Positions 1 to 6,133 of a DNA stretch of 8,604 nucleotides are shown piece by piece. Both the position numbers and the translations under genes were made by a program. Origin of the DNA: JAZQUM01 sp045631305 (GTDB taxonomy: Bacteria; Bacillota; Clostridia; Oscillospirales; Oscillospiraceae); NCBI GenBank assembly GCA_045631305.1, contig JAZQUM010000146.1, positions 1 to 8,604 of the forward strand. Direction: 5' to 3'. A model generated the notes under the pieces. That model worked only from the letters and a program-made list of their open reading frames with translations. It did no database searches and was not told the DNA's origin. Each line of letters starts with the position of its first letter. The stretch's first letter is position 1.

Positions 1-409
1 TGGTGCCGATGAGGCCCACCTTGGCACCTGCCTTGGCTTCCAGAATGGCCTTGAGGAGATAGGTGGTGGTGGTCTTGCCATTGGTACCGGTAACACCTAC
101 CACGGTCATTTCCTTACCGGGGTGGTCAAAGAAGTTGGCACCCACTTCTGCCAGTACGCGGCGGGTATTTTCCACCTGCACGTAGGGTACATCCACTTCA
201 GGCACATTTTCACAAAGTACGCAGGCAGCGCCTTTTTCTGCAGCCATAGGAATAAAGCGGTGGCCGTCGGTGGCGTAACCCGTCATGGCGACGAAAAGGT
301 CGCCGGCCGCAGTCTCGCGGGAATCGTAACTAACGCCCGTGATCTCCGTTTCCATATCGGCAGTAGCGGAAAGAACCGCAATACCTGCCAGCAAATCTTT
401 GAGTTTCAT
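1..409 (-). CDS. murE: MurE, UDP-MurNAc-tripeptide synthetase (N-terminal part, cut by window edge)
   Basis: MurE is a cytoplasmic Mur ligase that adds the third amino acid of the peptidoglycan stem peptide to UDP-MurNAc-L-Ala-D-Glu using ATP. Only residues 1-136 are inside the window. The N-terminal uridine-nucleotide-binding domain (about 1-98) is seen with GVSYDSRETAAGDLFVA at 25-41. The central ATPase domain begins at about 101 with the P-loop GVTGTNGKTTTT (105-116) and then VGLIGT (131-136). The ATG at 409 is preceded by GGGAGG with good spacing and lies 18 bp after the PBP stop, so the two genes are cotranscribed. The motif that decides diaminopimelate versus lysine specificity lies beyond the window, so the amino acid added cannot be told. 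Order after the PBP and the P-loop make MurE much more likely than MurF or MurC. Confidence 0.95.
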   Translation of the reverse strand, partial: MKLKDLLAGIAVLSATADMETEITGVSYDSRETAAGDLFVAMTGYATDGHRFIPMAAEKGAACVLCENVPEVDVPYVQVENTRRVLAEVGANFFDHPGKEMTVVGVTGTNGKTTTTYLLKAILEAKAGAKVGLIGT

Positions 410-427
410 GGTAAATTCCTCCCGTGA

Positions 428-2671
428 TCAGTCTCGCACCGAGGTGTCACCCAGCTGGACGGTCATAACTGTACCGGCTTCCACCTGTGTGCCTGCTTCT
501 TCCGACTGAGAAATAACGTATACGTTGCCGGAGTCACTGGAAGCCGCACCGGTAACGCGCATAATAAGACCTGCATCGGTAATGGTCTTATTGGCCTTTT
601 CTGCCGACATGCCCACCACATTGGGCACCACGCAGGGGCCTTCGGGTTTATCCACGCCCAGATAGAGAATGATATCAGCGCTGCCGGGAACGATGGCGCC
701 GCCAAGGGGCGTCTGATCGGTGACCTTATCGCCATCACCCACAGTTTTCACGCCCAGGCCCATGGCCTTAAGGCGCTGAGTAGCTTCTTCCACTGTGTCG
801 CCAATAACGTTGATTACAGTAGTATCTGCGCTGGCATATTCACCCTCTTCGTATTCAGGCTCATAACCCAGATAAGGCAGCACGTCAGAGAGGATCTGAC
901 TGCAGAAAGGTGCAACCATGTTGCCGCCGGAAGGATAAGTGCCGGTAACACGGCTGGGGGTATCCAGCGTCAAAAGCATGATGATCTCAGGATCGTCAGC
1001 GGGAGCAAAGCAACAGAAAGAAACTACGATATCGCCGGTCTTACCTTTATCTGCCGTACCAGTCTTGCCGCCGATTCGGTAACCGGGAACCTGACCGTTT
1101 GCACCGGTACCGTCGCTGACTACGTATTCCAGAATTTCACGAGCCTTAACGGAAGTATCGTTGCTGATAACCTGGCGAACGGGGGTATTATCATGCTGGA
1201 AGACCACGTTGCCGTCTTCATCCATAATTTGTTCTACGATGTAGGGCTCATTGAGATAGCCGCCGTTAACACAGGCTGCCTGAGCGGTAATGAGTTCCAG
1301 CGCTGTTACGGTATAGTTCTGACCGAAAGCATAGCAGGCAAGGTCCAAAGTATCGAAGGCAGATTCTTCACGGAAAATACCCGTGGCTTCACCGCCAAGG
1401 TCAATGCCGGTTTTTTCCTTCAGGCCAAAAGCTTCCATGTAGTTATAGTAAGTGGAAGTGCCAATGGCAAGGCCCAGATTGATGAAAGCAGGGTTGCAGG
1501 AGTTACCTACCGCCACTTTCAGACTCTGATGGCCGTGGCCGGTGCGCTTGGAGCAGTTGATGCGGGCGGTGCTCACTTCCAGAGAACCGCTGCAGTCATA
1601 GGTGTTATTCAGAGAAGTCTTGCCCTCTTCCAGCGCAATGGAAAGGGTCAAAATCTTACCCGTAGAACCGGGCTCATAGGTATCGTTGATGGAGCGGTTT
1701 CTCCACTGCAGAAGCTGCAGCGCAGCCCGCTTTTCGTTGTATTCCTCATCTTCCAGACCTTCCAGATCATCGGTCAGGAACTCGGAATAAACCGCAAAAG
1801 GATCGTTGGGGTCATAAGTGGGAAGAGAGGCCATGGCGTAAATCGCACCGGTCTTGGCATTCATAATAATGCCCTGCGCACCAACGCCCGTACCGTACTT
1901 GGCTTCCATGTCAGCAAGGGCCTTTTCCAGATAATACTGGATGTTGGTATCGATGGTGGTCACCAGATTTTTGCCGTTTTCAGCGTCATAATACTGCTCA
2001 TACTGATACAAAACGTCAGTGCCGGCGGCATTTTTGGATGTAATGGTAAGACCGTTGGTACCCTGGAGGCTATCTTCATAATAAGCTTCCAGACCGTAAA
2101 GGCCGTTATTATCGGTACCCACAAAGCCGATAACATGAGAAGCAAGGCTGCCGTAAGGATAATAGCGCTTGGAGTCCGGCACAAGATAGATGCCGGAAAT
2201 ATCGTTGGCATCGATAAATTCACGCACCTTATCGGCCAACTCCTGCTCCGCGCGGCGAACAACAATTTTGTACTGGGAATTTACATCTTCCATCATGGTA
2301 AGAAGTTCTGCCTGATCCACACCCAGAATGGACATAAGGTTAGAGGCAATCAGCAGTTTATCTTCTTCATTATCCGCAATTTCCTTGGGGGAAAGGAAGA
2401 TGGTTTCCGCCGTTGCACTAATAGCAAGAGCGTTGCCATTACGGTCATAAATGGTGCCGCGGGAAGCAGTGACCACGGAGGATGCCGTCTGCTGCATAAC
2501 CGCCTTTTCCTCCAGCACATCATGCTGGCGAATCTGCAGGTCATAGAGGCGGAAGAAGAGCATCACAAAGGTCACAACGCCTAAAAGCACCATGAAAACC
2601 ATGGTGCGGGAATGGACCACTCTATTGGCCTGGCGTGCGGCTTCACTTTTTCTTTGAGGCGTCTGAGACAC
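428..2671 (-). CDS. Class B penicillin-binding protein with two PASTA domains (PbpB/SpoVD/FtsI type)
   Basis: This is a membrane-anchored D,D-transpeptidase that cross-links septal (or spore) peptidoglycan. The 747 residues show a short cytoplasmic tail, one membrane segment at about 24-41, and the class B dimerisation motif RGTIYDRNGNALA at 71-83. The transpeptidase domain spans about 265-600, with the SxxK nucleophile box STGK (Ser336, Lys339), the SxN box SCN (391-393) and the KTG box GGKTGTA (534-540). Two PASTA domains follow at about 618-672 and 680-741. Two PASTA domains fit vegetative PbpB of Bacillus (SpoVD there has one), but clostridial dcw clusters often carry one PBP at this place called SpoVD, so I give no symbol. 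The start is GTG; an in-frame TGA lies immediately upstream at 2678-2680, so no longer start exists. The third residue of SxxK is Gly where I would expect Phe. Confidence 0.95.
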   Translation of the reverse strand: MSQTPQRKSEAARQANRVVHSRTMVFMVLLGVVTFVMLFFRLYDLQIRQHDVLEEKAVMQQTASSVVTASRGTIYDRNGNALAISATAETIFLSPKEIADNEEDKLLIASNLMSILGVDQAELLTMMEDVNSQYKIVVRRAEQELADKVREFIDANDISGIYLVPDSKRYYPYGSLASHVIGFVGTDNNGLYGLEAYYEDSLQGTNGLTITSKNAAGTDVLYQYEQYYDAENGKNLVTTIDTNIQYYLEKALADMEAKYGTGVGAQGIIMNAKTGAIYAMASLPTYDPNDPFAVYSEFLTDDLEGLEDEEYNEKRAALQLLQWRNRSINDTYEPGSTGKILTLSIALEEGKTSLNNTYDCSGSLEVSTARINCSKRTGHGHQSLKVAVGNSCNPAFINLGLAIGTSTYYNYMEAFGLKEKTGIDLGGEATGIFREESAFDTLDLACYAFGQNYTVTALELITAQAACVNGGYLNEPYIVEQIMDEDGNVVFQHDNTPVRQVISNDTSVKAREILEYVVSDGTGANGQVPGYRIGGKTGTADKGKTGDIVVSFCCFAPADDPEIIMLLTLDTPSRVTGTYPSGGNMVAPFCSQILSDVLPYLGYEPEYEEGEYASADTTVINVIGDTVEEATQRLKAMGLGVKTVGDGDKVTDQTPLGGAIVPGSADIILYLGVDKPEGPCVVPNVVGMSAEKANKTITDAGLIMRVTGAASSDSGNVYVISQSEEAGTQVEAGTVMTVQLGDTSVRD

Positions 2672-2681
2672 GGTTTTTCAT

Positions 2682-2687
2682 CCCTCC
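2682..2687 (-). promoter_or_regulatory. Ribosome binding site of the PBP gene, oddly placed
   Basis: GGAGGG is the only good Shine-Dalgarno match before the PBP gene. It lies 10 bases from the GTG at 2671, which is long, and directly abuts an out-of-frame ATG at 2681, which is too close. The GTG is chosen because it is the only start that opens the PBP frame with its cytoplasmic tail. Confidence 0.6.
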
Positions 2688-2730
2688 GGGCAAATTCAGC
2701 AGTTAATTTTCTCTTGGATAAATGGAAAGC

Positions 2731-2760
2731 AAGGAGTAAGAAGACCCCTTCTTACTCCTT
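2731..2760 (-). other. Perfect 13-bp hairpin between ftsL-like and PBP genes
   Basis: The arms AAGGAGTAAGAAG (2731-2743) and CTTCTTACTCCTT (2748-2760) are exact reverse complements around a 4-base loop. The bases that follow on the minus strand (GCTTTCCATTTATCC) are only moderately T-rich, so it does not look like a standard intrinsic terminator. It sits in the 113-bp gap (2672-2785), the widest gap within the mraZ-to-murE run. It may act as an mRNA stability or processing element or as a weak attenuator. A TATAAT lies just upstream on the same strand (2771-2776) but lacks a good -35. Confidence 0.7.
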
Positions 2761-2785
2761 ACGCAATTTTATTATATGGTGCCGC

Positions 2786-3355
2786 TTAATTGAAGTATTC
2801 CACAACACTTAAGAAGCTGCGGCCAAGGGCATCCGCAACGTTATTCCATGCACTGACACTCTTCTCCTGATGGAGCACTACTGTATCAGGGCTGGAAAGA
2901 TCAATGTAATAGATCTGGCTGGGACTGGGCTTGGTCATACCGGCAGCCTCTGCTGCTTCCTTCACGGAAGACTTGTCGAACACACGCTCATAAGTGGAGG
3001 TGAGGGAGATATTCTCCTGTTCCAAAGCTGCCAGTTCAGACTTCATGCTTACCACGCTGGAAGAAATAGCAGTAAGCTGCACATAGCTCATAAGGATCAT
3101 TACCAGCATAAAGCCGATCACAACGGAGCCAACCACAGCAAGAGCGCTGACACGGACAGCAGGGCGGGTAACAGCATGAGTGCGGGTCTGAGGAACAGCC
3201 TTGGGTGCGGGGCGCACCATGGGTTCAGCATGAACGCGGCGCTCAAACTCAGCAGCAGAGCCGGTGAGGGCATGTTCCTCGGCTCTTACATTTACATCAT
3301 AGGCAAGACTGCCATAAGTTCTGTAATTCACTTTTTTAGCAGATGCACTTGCCAT
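2786..3355 (-). CDS. ftsL: FtsL-like divisome membrane protein
   Basis: FtsL is a bitopic protein that, with DivIC/FtsB and DivIB/FtsQ, activates septal wall synthesis by FtsW and the class B PBP. The 189-residue product has a long basic cytoplasmic tail (1-69, Pro/Arg/Ala-rich at about 44-66), one membrane segment at about 70-91, and a short extracytoplasmic coiled coil (about 94-130, with the LEQEN heptad region at 111-115). It continues with AAGMTKPSPSQIYYIDL (137-153), the usual end of the FtsL/DivIC fold, and then about 36 extra residues. Sequence identity in this family is very low, so the call rests on topology and on the position between rsmH and the PBP gene. It is longer than Bacillus FtsL (about 117 residues). 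ATG at 3355 has AAGGAG 7 bases upstream; the gap to rsmH is 15 bp. Confidence 0.8.
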   Translation of the reverse strand: MASASAKKVNYRTYGSLAYDVNVRAEEHALTGSAAEFERRVHAEPMVRPAPKAVPQTRTHAVTRPAVRVSALAVVGSVVIGFMLVMILMSYVQLTAISSSVVSMKSELAALEQENISLTSTYERVFDKSSVKEAAEAAGMTKPSPSQIYYIDLSSPDTVVLHQEKSVSAWNNVADALGRSFLSVVEYFN

Positions 3356-3370
3356 GAGAATTCTCCTTCG

Positions 3371-4339
3371 TTAATCACTGCTCTTTTCCCCAACTCTCAG
3401 CTTGGCGCTGCGGGCACGGGGATTGTATTCCAGTTCTGCCGCCCCCGCCACGATGGGCTTGCGGCTCACAAGTTTCATAATAGGTTTTTTTCCGCAAACG
3501 CAAACCGGGAATTCCGGCGGGCAGGTGCAGCCCGTTTCCAGCGTTTGCATGGTTTTCTTAATGATGCGGTCTTCCAGAGAATGGAAGGTGATCACCGCCA
3601 GGCGACCGCCGGGATTGAGACACGCGGCAGCCGACTCCATCATGGGAGGCAGCTCACCAAGCTCATCATTCACCGCGATGCGGATGGCCTGAAAACTGCG
3701 TTTTGCAGGGTGCTGTTTTTCCCGCAGCGCCGCAGCAGGCATAGCCTTGCGGATGATTTCCACCAACTCGAAGGTGGTTTCGATGGGTTTTGCTTCACGG
3801 GAAGAAACAATATTTTTTGCAATGGCGGGCGCATAACGCTCTTCGCCATATTCAAACAAGATGCGGCGAAGCTCTTCATAGCTCCACTCGTTTACCACCT
3901 GCGCCGCAGTAAGGGTAGCCTGCGCGTCCATGCGCATATCCAGCGGTGCATCGTGCATGTAGGAAAAGCCACGTTCAGGAGTATCCAACTGAGGAGAAGA
4001 AACGCCAAGGTCGAAAAGCATTCCATCTACACCACTGATACCCAAATCACGGAGCACGCCGCCCACTTCACTGAAGTTGGTGTGGACCAAAGTCACGCGA
4101 TCCATGTAATCCGCAAGGCGGATCTTTGCCGCTTCAATCGCGGTCATATCACGGTCAAGGCAGATGAGGCGACCCGTGGTCAGGCGGCGGCAAATTTCAA
4201 GGGAGTGACCCGCACGGCCCAAGGTACCATCGAGGTAAATGCCGTCAGGGCGGATGTTAAGCGCCTCAAGGCACTCATCCAGAAGCACCGGCTTGTGGCC
4301 GAAAGCTTCATCAGACACTGCGTTTTTATCAAATGCCAT
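3371..4339 (-). CDS. rsmH: RsmH (MraW), 16S rRNA N4-cytosine-1402 methyltransferase
   Basis: RsmH uses S-adenosylmethionine to methylate N4 of C1402 in the decoding centre of 16S rRNA. The 322 residues are normal for the family. Visible signatures are HKPVLLDE (15-22), the SAM-binding loop YLDGTLGRAGHS (35-46), LFDLGVSSPQLD (108-119), RGFSY followed by PLDMRMD (123-138), ITFHSLEDRI (250-259) and the C-terminal NPRARSAKLR (306-315). Four cysteines at 271, 273, 280 and 282 form a CxCP...CxC patch, which I recall from other Gram-positive RsmH proteins. The ATG at 4339 follows the mraZ stop by a single base and has only a weak TGGGG upstream, so translation is probably coupled to mraZ. Confidence 0.98.
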   Translation of the reverse strand: MAFDKNAVSDEAFGHKPVLLDECLEALNIRPDGIYLDGTLGRAGHSLEICRRLTTGRLICLDRDMTAIEAAKIRLADYMDRVTLVHTNFSEVGGVLRDLGISGVDGMLFDLGVSSPQLDTPERGFSYMHDAPLDMRMDAQATLTAAQVVNEWSYEELRRILFEYGEERYAPAIAKNIVSSREAKPIETTFELVEIIRKAMPAAALREKQHPAKRSFQAIRIAVNDELGELPPMMESAAACLNPGGRLAVITFHSLEDRIIKKTMQTLETGCTCPPEFPVCVCGKKPIMKLVSRKPIVAGAAELEYNPRARSAKLRVGEKSSD

Positions 4340-4340
4340 G

Positions 4341-4757
4341 TTAGAACCCCAGTTCTTCCATCACGGCGCCCATATTTTCGGGGTTGAGCTCCGCTGCTTC
4401 CACGGCGTACCACTTTTCTGCATCCCAGATTTCAGCGCGGTTGGAAACACCGATGACCACCACGTCCTTCTGAAGGCCCGCATAAGCACGAAGCTTGGCA
4501 GGAAGAAGGATGCGACCCTGTGCGTCGGGCTCGCACTTTGCAGCGTTGGCAAAGAGGGGACGCATAGCCTTGGTGCGGGTATAGGGAAGGGACTCAAACT
4601 TCTCAGTAAACTTGGCCCAGCTTGCATCGCTGTATACGCTGAGGCAGCCATCCATACCCATGGTCACATAGAAGGTTTCGCCCAGTTCTTCACGGAGCTT
4701 GGCAGGGATAAAAAGACGACCCTTGGCGTCAACAGTATGCTGATATTGACCGGTCAT
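4341..4757 (-). CDS. mraZ: MraZ, transcriptional regulator of the dcw cluster
   Basis: MraZ is a DNA-binding protein of the SpoVT/AbrB-like fold that forms rings and controls its own operon. The product of 138 residues has the two expected half-domains, each with the signature DxxGR: DAKGRLFIPAKLR (10-22) and DAQGRILLPAKLR (78-90). The frame opens 27 bases earlier at 4784, but that ATG has no Shine-Dalgarno. The ATG at 4757 has AAGGGAG 8 bases upstream and starts MTGQYQHTVDAKGR, matching the family's usual N-terminus, so I use it. Its probable operator, four boxes spaced 10 bp apart, lies in its own leader (4841-4877). It is first in the operon and nearly abuts rsmH. Confidence 0.97.
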   Translation of the reverse strand: MTGQYQHTVDAKGRLFIPAKLREELGETFYVTMGMDGCLSVYSDASWAKFTEKFESLPYTRTKAMRPLFANAAKCEPDAQGRILLPAKLRAYAGLQKDVVVIGVSNRAEIWDAEKWYAVEAAELNPENMGAVMEELGF

Positions 4758-4765
4758 TCCTGCCA

Positions 4766-4772
4766 CTCCCTT
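4766..4772 (-). promoter_or_regulatory. Ribosome binding site deciding the mraZ start
   Basis: AAGGGAG stands 8 bases before the ATG at 4757. It lies inside the longer frame that opens at 4784, which itself has no such site, so it supports the shorter MraZ. Confidence 0.8.
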
Positions 4773-4840
4773 CTGATTGATCATCGGTTTTCAGAAATCG
4801 CAAAACAGTGATTCAAGACACCATTTATGGGATTTTTCAC

Positions 4841-4877
4841 CCACTTTGATGCACTACTCACCACTTTCCACCACTTC
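4841..4877 (-). promoter_or_regulatory. MraZ operator: four boxes at 10-bp spacing
   Basis: On the minus strand four 7-base boxes occur with GTG cores exactly 10 bp apart: GAAGTGG (4871-4877), AAAGTGG (4861-4867), a weaker GTAGTGC (4851-4857) and AAAGTGG (4841-4847). AAAGTGG-like repeats are the known MraZ target in several bacteria. They begin at about the expected transcription start of the mraZ promoter and extend some 40 bp downstream. Bound MraZ would therefore cover the start and early transcribed region, which suggests autorepression (inference). Confidence 0.85.
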
Positions 4878-4884
4878 TATGCTA

Positions 4885-4913
4885 ATTATACGATTCTGAC
4901 AGCAGAAATGCAA
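4885..4913 (-). promoter_or_regulatory. Promoter of the mraZ-dcw operon
   Basis: Minus strand: -35 TTGCAT (4908-4913), a 17-bp spacer and a perfect -10 TATAAT (4885-4890). Transcription should start near 4878, at the edge of the first MraZ box. The -35 is weak beyond its TTG. Confidence 0.8.
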
Positions 4914-5004
4914 GGGGAAATTTCGTGTTTCTTTAGGGTGCAAACCCTTGATTTTCCAAGGTTTTTGCCGCCTTTTTCGTCTCGAAAATCAATAGATTGG
5001 GCAC

Positions 5005-5043
5005 AAAAAAAGAACAGACACAAGATATTGTGTCTGTTCTTTT
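5005..5043 (-). terminator. Intrinsic terminator of the rsmD-coaD-coiled-coil operon
   Basis: The arms GAACAGACACAA (5012-5023) and TTGTGTCTGTTC (5028-5039) pair perfectly around a 4-base loop; flanking A/T bases lengthen the stem to 16 bp. Read on the minus strand the stem is followed by seven T residues (5005-5011). It lies about 90 bp after the coiled-coil gene and before the mraZ promoter, separating the two operons. The plus-strand side has only four T residues and no gene to serve. Confidence 0.9.
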
Positions 5044-5130
5044 CGAATTCTCTATTTTGTGTTTTCCGAAGACCCCACGCCGAGATTTTCGTCATTTTTA
5101 ACGAAATTTCGACATAATTTTTTGTGCATT

Positions 5131-5652
5131 TTATGCATCCATTGCGTCTTCTTTTTCGCGCTTTTCCAACTCTTCACGCTGGCGGCGCATCTGCTCAGCA
5201 GAGGCAGTGCGGAAGTTTACGCGGGACTGCTTTACCTCTTCATAAGCCATAGCGATAGCTTCTTCGGTGCGGCGCAGCGCGTCCTCAGTGTATTCATTGG
5301 CTACGCGATACATTTCCTTGGAGCGCTCTTCTGCGCGCAGCACGATCTCCTGACCGCGCTTGCGGGCTGCCAGCACGATCTCACTTTCGGAAACCTTAGC
5401 TTTGGCATCCAGCTCAGCCTGACGCATCATGCGTTCCACATCACGCTTGGCGGATTCCACGAATTCGTTGCGTGCGGAAAGCAGTTCCTGAGCACGCTTG
5501 AGTTCCAGAGGCAGCTGAGCGCGGACTTCTTCCAGAATATCCAGCGCTTCATCGCGGTTGATGACACACTTATCAGCACTCAGCGGTGCATTCTTTGCCT
5601 CATCGATCATTCCATACAACACATCAATCAGGTGGTTTACATCATTAGCCAT
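5131..5652 (-). CDS. Conserved coiled-coil protein of unknown function, DivIVA/ATP-synthase-b-like
   Basis: The 173-residue product has no signal peptide or membrane segment. The N-terminal stretch HLIDVLYGMIDEAKNAPLS (7-25) is followed by a long, highly charged helix from about 34 to 170, rich in Glu, Arg, Lys and Ala with heptad-like spacing, and ends EKEDAMDA. From memory, similar proteins sit beside coaD in many Clostridia and are annotated loosely as ATPase, ATP synthase b-like or DivIVA-like because of the coiled coil; no enzymatic motif is visible. Its place after rsmD and coaD is conserved context, not proof of function. The ATG at 5664 overlaps the end of coaD by 10 bp but has AAAGG directly against it. 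The ATG at 5652 lies 2 bp past the coaD stop with AAAGGA 11 bases upstream, and is preferred with moderate certainty. Confidence 0.85.
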   Translation of the reverse strand: MANDVNHLIDVLYGMIDEAKNAPLSADKCVINRDEALDILEEVRAQLPLELKRAQELLSARNEFVESAKRDVERMMRQAELDAKAKVSESEIVLAARKRGQEIVLRAEERSKEMYRVANEYTEDALRRTEEAIAMAYEEVKQSRVNFRTASAEQMRRQREELEKREKEDAMDA

Positions 5653-5654
5653 GG

Positions 5655-6131
5655 TTATTTCCATCCTTTCACAATCTCAACGACCGAAGTCGGCACATAC
5701 TTGGTAAGATCCTGGCGATATTTGATCATCTCCCGGGCAAAAGTAGAGCTGATATAGCTATACTGGGGAGAAGCAGGCAGGAACACGGTGTCCAGCCCTT
5801 TCTTCAGTTCACCGTAGATCTGAGAAAGCTGGTATTCCGCATCGAAATCCGACCCGTTGCGAACACCGCGCACCAGCACGCAGGCATTCTTTTCAGCGGC
5901 GTAATCCGTTACAAGGCCGCCCCACAGTTCCACGCGGACATTAGGGATATCAGCCACAGCGGCACGCAGCATTTCCACCTTCTCCTCATCGGAGAACATG
6001 GGATTTTTCTTTTCACAGTTGGCCACCACACAAACGCAAAGCTCATCAAAAAGAAGAGCCGCACGGCGGATCACATCCAGATGGCCCAGAGTCACCGGGT
6101 CAAAACTGCCCGGATAAACAGCAACTTTCAT
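5655..6131 (-). CDS. coaD: CoaD, phosphopantetheine adenylyltransferase
   Basis: CoaD transfers AMP from ATP to 4'-phosphopantetheine, giving dephospho-CoA, the penultimate step of coenzyme A synthesis in the cytoplasm. The 158 residues match the family length. Nucleotidyltransferase motifs are seen: YPGSFDPVTLGH (6-17; here the HxGH-type motif is TLGH, as is usual in CoaD), VRGVRNGSDFDAEYQ (87-101) and YSYISSTFAREM (124-135). A GTG at 6137 could add two residues and would overlap the rsmD stop, but AAGCGAGG lies 7 bases before the ATG at 6131 and only 1 base before the GTG. The ATG also gives the usual N-terminus MKVAVYPG. It starts 2 bp after the rsmD stop, so the genes are translationally coupled. 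Confidence 0.98.
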   Translation of the reverse strand: MKVAVYPGSFDPVTLGHLDVIRRAALLFDELCVCVVANCEKKNPMFSDEEKVEMLRAAVADIPNVRVELWGGLVTDYAAEKNACVLVRGVRNGSDFDAEYQLSQIYGELKKGLDTVFLPASPQYSYISSTFAREMIKYRQDLTKYVPTSVVEIVKGWK

Positions 6132-6133
6132 CT

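Larger units (their letters stand above)
4758..5130. other. Intergenic region between the coiled-coil gene and mraZ
   Basis: No gene is visible in this stretch. From right to left it holds an AT-rich tail with a 10-bp palindrome cgaaatttcg (5102-5111), the terminator of the upstream operon (5005-5043), and an AT-rich spacer with one imperfect hairpin (4942-4950 with 4957-4964, one bulged base). Then come the mraZ promoter (4885-4913), the MraZ boxes (4841-4877) and a leader of roughly 120 bases. Confidence 0.85.

Noticed and set aside
122..427. 101-codon plus-strand frame opposite the start of murE
   Set aside because: The minus strand encodes the MurE N-terminus with a clear P-loop; the plus frame has no domain or ribosome site.
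1193..2584. 463-codon open frame on the plus strand, antisense to the PBP gene
   Set aside because: It mirrors the codon bias of the PBP gene, has no recognisable domain, and the opposite strand encodes an unmistakable PBP with all catalytic motifs.
2870..4387. 505-codon open frame on the plus strand across ftsL-like, rsmH and the end of mraZ
   Set aside because: It spans three well-supported genes on the other strand and its translation is His/Arg/Cys-rich without domains, typical of a shadow frame.
4827..5117. Short plus- and minus-strand frames in the gap before mraZ
   Set aside because: They cover the promoter, operator and terminator, and translate to Phe-rich low-complexity sequence with no ribosome sites.
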